Under the pieces are notes generated by a model. It was given only the letters and a program-made list of their open reading frames with translations. It was not told the DNA's origin and searched no databases. This document shows positions 33,395 through 39,204 of a stretch of 39,204 nucleotides of DNA, one piece after another (position 1 is the stretch's first letter; each line of letters starts with the position of its first letter). The stretch is from Sideroxydans sp. GTDB taxonomy: Bacteria; Pseudomonadota; Gammaproteobacteria; Burkholderiales; Gallionellaceae. The stretch spans positions 1-39,204 of the forward strand of contig JABFSI010000013.1 in the NCBI GenBank assembly GCA_013140695.1, given 5' to 3'. The translations under genes were made by a program, and so were the position numbers.

Positions 33395-33404
33395 CGTGTA
33401 CACG
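33395..33404. repeat. Palindrome CGTGTACACG, shared core with the ginA leader
   Basis: The 8-bp core GTGTACAC (33396-33403) also occurs at 38967-38974 in front of ginA, so one copy lies at each end of the gin operon. It could be a recombinase-binding half-site or chance. The rest of the 196-bp gap between the E2-like gene and ginD holds only a weak hairpin near 33510-33537. Confidence 0.3.
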
Positions 33405-33549
33405 TTTAGATTATTCGTCGGTACGTGAGTTTTTAGGTGAGTATCTTTTCATGGTTGTGTAGCAAAGCTTAACAAGTAAGGAGAGGCACGTTCATTTCGC
33501 TATACTGATAGCCACCTTGATAACCATCCTAACGGTGGACTACCCTTTA

Positions 33550-33975
33550 TCATCTTCGTTTCACCTCCGTCAGAGGCATATCAAGCCGTGCATTGAGCTT
33601 TTCCATATCAACAAACGGCATCATGTACAGATTGTGTTGCCAACGTACAAACTGCTCACTAAGGAGACTATTTTGCTTTTCTAGCCGAGCCACCGTTGAT
33701 TCAAGTGTGGCAATCTGTTTTTTGGCAAAATCCAACGTAATGTTCGGCTCATTAATATTTAAATTCTGAGCTGTAGCTCTCAATGCATCTTTTTTCGCAT
33801 TAAATGTTTCAACTAGAACGGGATAGGACAGCAACGTATAACGACTGATCCGCTTCTCTCCAAGGGCTTTCGCTAGGCGTTCCGCATATAGCTCCCATGT
33901 CAGCTTTCCCGACCATTTATCTAGCTCGTGCAGAGCTATGGGCATCGTACTCTCTGTAATGATAATTTTAGGCAT
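33550..33975 (-). CDS. ginD: GinD-like small protein of the GInt recombinase operon
   Basis: This 141-residue protein has no catalytic motif. It is helical and charged, with a coiled-coil-like stretch at about 85-115 (LDFAKKQIATLESTVARLEKQNSLLSEQ) after an N-terminal part that could fold as a small DNA-binding domain (WELYAERLAKALGEKRISRYTLL). ATG 33975 has AGGAGA 5 nt upstream and overlaps the end of ginC by 8 nt. Known GinD proteins are small putative DNA-binding helix proteins essential for island movement. The assignment is by position, size and operon rather than by a motif. Confidence 0.7.
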   Translation of the reverse strand: MPKIIITESTMPIALHELDKWSGKLTWELYAERLAKALGEKRISRYTLLSYPVLVETFNAKKDALRATAQNLNINEPNITLDFAKKQIATLESTVARLEKQNSLLSEQFVRWQHNLYMMPFVDMEKLNARLDMPLTEVKRR

Positions 33976-36058
33976 CACTTTCTCCTAACAATGCGACTAT
34001 TGTCGAAAAATCAACAAGCTCATTCTCACTTGGATTGACTCTATAGCTTCCCTGCTCTAAGGCCCGTTTTATCGGGCTTGGATCATGTTCAGGTGGCATC
34101 CATAGGACTGCCCCCTCGGGGGTGTCGTCAGAGTCCAATCTTGTACGTTGGGCTCGGATATGCGCTAGCTTCCACCCCAAGTATGTAACCCACCTGTCAG
34201 CACCGAACGTCCCGTCTGCGCCATCCAATTTTGCCTTTTCAAATTGTGAAGCGACATTTTCCTCAAGCCGCTTTATACGTTCGAGTGTCTTAGGCATACC
34301 CTTAATGCATACATGATCTTTGCAAGTCATACATTCCCCCCCTTTGATACAGGGGGACATCGCATAATCACACGTGCACATGCCGTATTCGGTCACATCG
34401 GCAATCCCGACGCGATTTAATCCGAGATCGTGATAGGAGACAGGTAAATTCAATTTTAATGCCTCAAGCGCGCTAGGCCTCTCAGTTAACAGCATGATGG
34501 ATCGTGCCTGCACTTCTTGTTCTTCATGTGTGCGCAAATCATAGTGACGGTTGTCTTCAATCCGCGCACGCCCAGCCCATTTCGCAAGCTGCCAGCTATC
34601 CATCCCGCCACGCTCTGCATTTGTCGACAACCAAACCCGAAGCTGGTGAGACGTGAGTGCAATATCAGTCTGATCTTCATCGACAATGCCAAAGCGCTGG
34701 AAGATCGTTTTGGTTGGATTTTTAAGTCCAGTACGTGGAGCCAGCTGCCCGTTAATCTGATTCACTGTTGGCATTACCCAGCTAAAAGATAGAGGTTTGA
34801 AATCATTGTGAAATTCTCGATCTCTGACCAGTAGCAGAGAGTCCCATATCGCTCCATCTGTGCTGGGGATGCTCGGCCAGTCTTCCGTGCTATATTCAGC
34901 TAGCGTATATTGAGCAAGATGTTGGTATGTTGGATTACCATGTTCTCTGAGGTTTTTAATCCACTTCCCTAAGCCCAATAAACCCCATGCCGTAACGTTG
35001 TTGAGGTCATTTGTTCTTGCTCCAAGCGATTCAAGAGATTTAAGCGTTGCCTTACCGAAGTTCATTGCACAAGCAAATTCCAGTGCGTTCAAGGGTCTGT
35101 TTTCTGGAAAATCCGGAGGTGTAACACATTCATCATGACGATAAAAAATGTCGGGATTATCATGGGAGAATTTTGCGGCGGCTCGTGCCGGAGCGCCAAT
35201 TTCGACCAAGCGACGATGCGCTTCGATCACTGTATCCTTCATTACGTTCGGCACCCACTTTACAGTATCCCCGAAGCCCTTTTCGCCATACCAGCGAACG
35301 CCCAGATGACCATTCTCTGCCACATGCAAACAATCAACTACCAGAGAGGGCAATTCACCCGCACGAGAGGGAGCAAACATCAACAACGTCAGAACGCTTG
35401 ACCAATACTTATCTTCATTTGTTTCAGCCCTAGAAAAGCAGTCTGCAATCGCAGTCATTTGATGCAAGCTAGGGCACCTCTCCTGTTGCCACGCCCTTGA
35501 CTCCTTGTCAGTTCTCTCAGCTTTTGCCTTTGCTCGCCCCCATGGGTTTACCCACTGCGGAATCGTTGGCACGATGGTTTTCTCATAAAGGAAAACGTAA
35601 AGCAATTCCATCTGCTGCCCAAGACGATAACGTATATCAGAGTTCGGATATCGAATATCGGTAAGCTCTCGAACTTTTTCTTGCACCAAACCATCCGTTT
35701 TCAATACTTCAGCTTCACCGTGGATATCTATCAGAGCATCATGCAGCATCCGAAGGACAATCATCTGGTTTCCGATACTCTTTACTTGCCTTACAGACTG
35801 GGTGTAACGTACGCGTGCCTTGGCAAAGTCCATGAACGGCTCGTTCAGAGGATCTAATTTATAAGGGTTATTCTTTTCATTATATTTAGAAAACGACATC
35901 GCATATGCTCTCCCACCCTCTGAGAACACCCACTTATTTACAGAGAAGCCACCTTGATCTTCGTAAAGGGTTAGGCTTCTGCAGTGGTTGATGAAGTCCA
36001 TTAAATTCTGGCTGGCTGCTAACTCTGGACGCGATTTAAAAAATATAATCTCAGCCAA
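33968..36058 (-). CDS. ginC: GinC-like tyrosine recombinase
   Basis: The protein of about 696 residues has the catalytic pattern of tyrosine recombinases: Arg in LLMFAPSRAGELPSL, HQLR in LTSHQLRVWLST, and a candidate nucleophile Tyr in NRHYDLRTHEEQ. A Cys cluster near the C-terminus (CTCDYAMSPCIKGGECMTCK) could bind zinc. I favour TTG 36058, which overlaps the ginB stop by 8 nt behind GAGAGG, matching the overlap style of ginD. ATG 36091 would add 11 residues but lacks a ribosome binding site. It should act with GinA, GinB and GinD in site-specific integration and excision. Confidence 0.82.
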   Translation of the reverse strand: MAEIIFFKSRPELAASQNLMDFINHCRSLTLYEDQGGFSVNKWVFSEGGRAYAMSFSKYNEKNNPYKLDPLNEPFMDFAKARVRYTQSVRQVKSIGNQMIVLRMLHDALIDIHGEAEVLKTDGLVQEKVRELTDIRYPNSDIRYRLGQQMELLYVFLYEKTIVPTIPQWVNPWGRAKAKAERTDKESRAWQQERCPSLHQMTAIADCFSRAETNEDKYWSSVLTLLMFAPSRAGELPSLVVDCLHVAENGHLGVRWYGEKGFGDTVKWVPNVMKDTVIEAHRRLVEIGAPARAAAKFSHDNPDIFYRHDECVTPPDFPENRPLNALEFACAMNFGKATLKSLESLGARTNDLNNVTAWGLLGLGKWIKNLREHGNPTYQHLAQYTLAEYSTEDWPSIPSTDGAIWDSLLLVRDREFHNDFKPLSFSWVMPTVNQINGQLAPRTGLKNPTKTIFQRFGIVDEDQTDIALTSHQLRVWLSTNAERGGMDSWQLAKWAGRARIEDNRHYDLRTHEEQEVQARSIMLLTERPSALEALKLNLPVSYHDLGLNRVGIADVTEYGMCTCDYAMSPCIKGGECMTCKDHVCIKGMPKTLERIKRLEENVASQFEKAKLDGADGTFGADRWVTYLGWKLAHIRAQRTRLDSDDTPEGAVLWMPPEHDPSPIKRALEQGSYRVNPSENELVDFSTIVALLGESDA

Positions 36059-37628
36059 TTTCCACCTCTCTTTGCTCTTCAGACTTTGCATGTTTACACA
36101 ATAAAATTACTTGCTGGACTGCCAGTAACAACAGGTCTGTAGACTGGATTACATTAGATGAAGCACCACATTCTTGTTGACGCTTTCGCTCGCTGAGAAT
36201 CTCTTCGAGCACCTCCTCATGTGGTGCATCGCGCCATGCCTGAAAGCTCACACACGTGTAGCATGAACGATAGCCCGAGGCACAAAATGCATATGTGCCA
36301 CAGTTACCAATAGCTCGTGAATTATCATTCCTCACCCGACTGTGGGGATCTTTTGCTCGCAGTGCGTCGCGCTCGGAATTAATAAGTTTCCCAGCGAATG
36401 CTTGTGCCAGCGGAGCCAAAAACTGCGTCATGATTTCGTCAATTTGCTCTGCCATTTCCTCAGTGTTTGCAGTATAAACATTTATATTTTGGGTATCACT
36501 GTGATCTAAGGCCATTGCGAGCACAACGCCCGTAATGCCTCGCCGCGCCAAGTTAGTTCCCTTCGTATACCTGAACCGTCGTGAAGTGAAATTGATAAAT
36601 TCTCCAGTCCGCTCAGAGCGAGCTGTATTTTTCACGGCAACCTCCCTCAACACATCCATTGCACCAGCTTTGTTCAAATGTAGATAATCTGGTGTTTTAT
36701 CCAGACAATCGACCAAATGTTCAATATCTCGAAGCCCCTCAATTCTGTCTTCCGCTAGAAATATGGGAATTTGCCTTCGAATAGATGCGGGAAGCTTCTT
36801 GCCCAACACTCGTTCAACATGGGCCTGAGATGCTTCGGCCTGATTTAACAGAATCAGGTAAAGGTCTTCATTTACACACATTGAGTTAAAAACCTCACGG
36901 AATCCCACGCCTTTCTGTTTTACGCGCGGAAAGTTAACAATATAGTCATGACCCTTGGCATCTTCTCTATATTTGAGATCGACAGACCGCAAAGATCGAA
37001 TTTGAACCGACCTGCGTCCAGTAAATGCCAATGTCAGAAAGAAGGCATACTGGTTCAAATTTATTGTTTTTACAGTAAAAGCATTTGATGCCCAGTTAAG
37101 CAAAGCGCCCATCTCAATCTGCGTAAGTGGCCCAGAGTAGGGGCATGCTTTCTTAACAGCCTTCCCCTTTACATTCCCCTTCAGGGTCTGCTCTTCTAGG
37201 TACTTGACAACATCGTCGTCAACTCCAGGGTATCCCCATTCATTCCATGCGAGTAGGAATGCCTTTAAATATCCTAACCTGTGCTCAGCTTCGCCAGTCA
37301 GTGAAGCGCGCCACCTCGACAACCCGCCCACATTGACGCTTTGCTCCCCAGCGTGATCGCAGTACATGTTGAAATTTGAGAAGGCATGATCTGTGGTTTC
37401 TGCGGAGAGTTCCTCTGCATACCGACACAGAGATTCTCTCAATCCTTCCCTAGTCGCGTCATCCAGATTCCTCATTCGACCGAGGTTAATAGTTATTGAG
37501 CCATCAAGTTGCCAGTGTTCTCCATTTGCATCAAATTCATAACCCATTTTCGATATTCGCCAATCGGACTTGCGTGGTAGGCCAATGGAATTTGGCTGAT
37601 TAGCTTGGGAAGCTCGCCTCATAATCAC
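36051..37628 (-). CDS. ginB: GinB-like tyrosine recombinase
   Basis: This 525-residue protein has the recombinase fold pattern with Arg in FFLTLAFTGRRSVQIRSL, a degenerate second box (RFRYTKGTNLARRG in place of HxxR) and a candidate Tyr in DHSDTQNINVYT. A C-terminal Cys-rich segment (CGTYAFCASGYRSCYTC) is likely metal-binding. The first-box His looks replaced, so catalysis may be reduced or need its partners. GTG 37628 overlaps the ginA TGA (GTGA) with AAGGA upstream, so translation is coupled. It lies second in the four-gene gin operon. Confidence 0.85.
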   Translation of the reverse strand: MIMRRASQANQPNSIGLPRKSDWRISKMGYEFDANGEHWQLDGSITINLGRMRNLDDATREGLRESLCRYAEELSAETTDHAFSNFNMYCDHAGEQSVNVGGLSRWRASLTGEAEHRLGYLKAFLLAWNEWGYPGVDDDVVKYLEEQTLKGNVKGKAVKKACPYSGPLTQIEMGALLNWASNAFTVKTINLNQYAFFLTLAFTGRRSVQIRSLRSVDLKYREDAKGHDYIVNFPRVKQKGVGFREVFNSMCVNEDLYLILLNQAEASQAHVERVLGKKLPASIRRQIPIFLAEDRIEGLRDIEHLVDCLDKTPDYLHLNKAGAMDVLREVAVKNTARSERTGEFINFTSRRFRYTKGTNLARRGITGVVLAMALDHSDTQNINVYTANTEEMAEQIDEIMTQFLAPLAQAFAGKLINSERDALRAKDPHSRVRNDNSRAIGNCGTYAFCASGYRSCYTCVSFQAWRDAPHEEVLEEILSERKRQQECGASSNVIQSTDLLLLAVQQVILLCKHAKSEEQREVEIG

Positions 37629-38926
37629 TTTTTTTCCTTGTTTAAGTGCTTTGACATGTCGTCCATATCCTCGCGCAACAATTTGTTAGACATTTCCTTG
37701 ATGTGCCGTAAGTTGTATATTTCTGCACTACTGTCAGATGACCAACCATTCAGATACTTACGTAACTGAAGCTCTTCTTTTTCTTTAATAGGTTTGATGG
37801 TAGGATCAATTCTGGCTCTCCGATTATGCTCATCAATTTTTTTGGAGAGGCTATTATTGAAGTTGTGACGGAAGCCATGTCTGTGGATTTCGTTAAAAAG
37901 CTCCAAGTTCGTCAAAATTGCAGGCTTAAGAATCCTGTTTCTGAATGTGCTGTCAGAAATAGCTTTTCCTTGAAATTCACCTCGCTTATGCGTAACGAAC
38001 AAAAATGGCCCTTTGTTAGCTCCTGGTATTTTTGATCGTTCTTCCATCACGTAGGCACGGATTCTATTCACTAACGCTTGTGGAACTGGGATATCGCGTT
38101 CATTCGTTTTAAGGACAGACTGTCTTCGCCGATGATCTAGAGGGTTATCGTGACGACGAGTGACGGATATTGATGCGCGCTGAAATTCTATGTCACTGAT
38201 TTGCAGCCCAAGAACTTCGCCGGAACGCATTCCAGTTATGTACATTATATCGAACATCAACGCATTTCGAATGCGTATGCTAGAGTTCTTATAGGGATTG
38301 TCGGGTGAGTCTTCCCTGACCATCTTCATCAGATTCTCAAATATCTCTGGCGGTGGGGCTTTTGAATCGGGATCAGTAGACAACCCCTTGTTTTTTGCTC
38401 CTTTAGGCTTCTGAGCAATAATCCGCTTCTTCATGTCATCAATAGACCCAGTCAAGGCAATGAAGTTTTCCCGCGTCCTTAGCTTTGTCCGAGCAACGAA
38501 ATAGAGATACGATGCGATGTGCACCAGTCGATTTGCGGCATGACCTTTTGAAACAACTTTCCGATGGCGCGTTCGCCCTGGATAGATAACTGATAACTTG
38601 ACCACATTTTTCTTTGAGGTGATTTGCTGCCACTCCTCTATATGGTTCGAATTGAGCAAACAATGATCTCGAATTGAGATTATGTCTGAGTCAGAAAGAA
38701 ATTTTGCCTGACTAAACTCCGATATCAAGTCGCGACCATTAATCTCTTCCCACAGCTTTAAATGAATAAGGTGGCGAATGGTGTTTTCAATTGAAGTTTG
38801 CTTTAGCGACACTCTCAGGTTTTCGGTGACGTAAAGTGTGACCCAAAAATCTGGCACCCCCTCACTGTCAACCAGCATTGGGTATCGCTCCCCCTCAGAA
38901 AAAACAAGTTGCTTTACTTGCACCAT
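37625..38926 (-). CDS. ginA: GinA-like tyrosine recombinase (integrase)
   Basis: The 433-residue protein is the most canonical of the three: Arg in MYITGMRSGEVLGLQISDI, HxxR in RHGFRHNFNN and a likely Tyr in AEIYNLRHIKEM. I start it at ATG 38926, since a TGATAAT-like -10 element (near 38952-38958) lies between this codon and the more distant ATG at 38983, which would add 19 unusual residues. It is the promoter-proximal gene of the gin operon and faces away from the ssb end, so the recombination site is expected in the 90 bp upstream. Confidence 0.88.
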   Translation of the reverse strand: MVQVKQLVFSEGERYPMLVDSEGVPDFWVTLYVTENLRVSLKQTSIENTIRHLIHLKLWEEINGRDLISEFSQAKFLSDSDIISIRDHCLLNSNHIEEWQQITSKKNVVKLSVIYPGRTRHRKVVSKGHAANRLVHIASYLYFVARTKLRTRENFIALTGSIDDMKKRIIAQKPKGAKNKGLSTDPDSKAPPPEIFENLMKMVREDSPDNPYKNSSIRIRNALMFDIMYITGMRSGEVLGLQISDIEFQRASISVTRRHDNPLDHRRRQSVLKTNERDIPVPQALVNRIRAYVMEERSKIPGANKGPFLFVTHKRGEFQGKAISDSTFRNRILKPAILTNLELFNEIHRHGFRHNFNNSLSKKIDEHNRRARIDPTIKPIKEKEELQLRKYLNGWSSDSSAEIYNLRHIKEMSNKLLREDMDDMSKHLNKEKK

Positions 38927-39016
38927 AATAGATCCATACCCCACTCTATTATCAACACAAATATAAGTGTACACCATTGACATTTATTACCAACAGTTAT
39001 TTTTTATAAAAATGAA

Positions 39017-39042
39017 AAAAGGCCCGCTATCGCGGGCCTTTT
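39017..39042. terminator. Strong intrinsic terminator after ssb (can work in both directions)
   Basis: AAAAGGCCCGC and GCGGGCCTTTT pair as an 11-bp stem with a TATC loop. On the minus strand it follows the ssb stop by 34 bp and leads into six T residues, a textbook Rho-independent terminator. Confidence 0.92.
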
Positions 39043-39076
39043 GAGTTTAAATCAACTTTTCCTAAAAACGTACTGA

Positions 39077-39204
39077 TTAAAAAGGAATATCATCTTCAAA
39101 ATCATCAAAGCCTGAACCACTAGCGACTGGTTTAGCAGCCGTTTGTGCTGGTGCATTGGCTGATTTTGCCGCGCCTTGTTTAGCTGGCGCTTGGTTGTAG
39201 TTGT
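39077..39204 (-). CDS. ssb: Single-stranded DNA-binding protein, C-terminal part (runs off right edge)
   Basis: The last 42 codons of a minus-strand gene encode a Gln/Ala/Pro-rich linker (NYNQAPAKQGAAKSANAPAQ...) and the acidic tip SGFDDFEDDIPF. This tip is the hallmark of bacterial SSB, through which it binds replication and repair partners. The OB-fold lies outside the window. A strong terminator follows. This is probably the chromosomal gene next to which the island inserted. Confidence 0.93.
   Translation of the reverse strand, partial: NYNQAPAKQGAAKSANAPAQTAAKPVASGSGFDDFEDDIPF

Larger units (their letters stand above)
33550..39002 (-). mobile_element. gin integration module (ginABCD) at the ssb-proximal end of a probable GInt genomic island
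   Basis: Four minus-strand genes overlap in series by 4-41 nt. Three encode large, mutually divergent tyrosine recombinases and the last a small charged protein. This order and coupling match the ginABCD operon that defines GInts, where all four genes are needed for integration and excision. The module abuts the ssb terminator, so the island boundary should lie at about 38984-39016. If the AT-rich stretch at 61-420 is the other end, the island is about 38.9 kb (97-39002, with GTTATTT at both ends) and includes the TPS locus as cargo. The left boundary is inference; the gin module itself is well supported. Confidence 0.65.

Noticed and set aside
33510..33537. CCACC...GGTGG hairpin after ginD
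   Set aside because: Stem of only five to six pairs with a long loop and no T-run; not credible as a terminator.

Overview
The window looks like a proteobacterial, most likely betaproteobacterial, chromosome segment. The clues are the SSB tail ending in DDIPF at the right edge, two-partner-secretion (TPS) exoproteins with ESPR-type extended signal peptides and YDG/GLUG repeats, a TonB-dependent receptor and a 7TMR-DISM histidine kinase. A Methylophilaceae/Nitrosomonadales-like host would fit, but that is a guess.

Layout. The left edge (1-60, minus) reads as the N-terminus of an MHYT-type membrane protein. An AT-rich stretch follows (61-420) with a 30-bp palindrome. Next come a small XRE regulator, a fragment of a GGDEF domain, and a divergent pair made of an F420-type NADP oxidoreductase homologue and a LysR regulator, with a perfect palindrome in front of lysR. 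From 3158 to 22134, all on the minus strand, lies a 19-kb TPS locus in the order tpsA2 - APS kinase - sulfotransferase - tpsA1 (3827 aa) - tpsB. Divergent from it are a NarL-type response regulator, a 7TMR-DISM histidine kinase and a TonB-dependent receptor, followed by a scrap of a second kinase 3' end. An intact IS1182-family element (27637-29284) has landed in a dispersed repeat. A second, AT-richer two-component system (29372-32216, minus) and a ubiquitin-E2-like protein (32433-33353, plus) precede four overlapping minus-strand genes, three tyrosine recombinases and one small protein (38926-33550). These match the ginABCD operon of GInt genomic islands. A strong terminator and the 3' end of ssb close the window.

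How it may fit together. The gin operon sits directly against ssb, the far end is AT-rich, and a short direct repeat (GTTATTT at 97-103 and 38996-39002) flanks everything. The whole window may therefore be one GInt of about 39 kb inserted between ssb and an MHYT gene, with the TPS cluster as its main cargo. The most unusual biology is the pairing of a PAPS-making kinase with a PAPS-using, tyrosylprotein-sulfotransferase-like enzyme, placed by 3- and 7-nt spacings between two TpsA genes. I infer a system that sulfates its own secreted adhesin(s), perhaps on the many Asp-flanked tyrosines of the YDG repeats, under control of the adjacent two-component system. The two TpsA genes share an apparently identical 1534-bp 5' segment, which points to very recent duplication or gene conversion.
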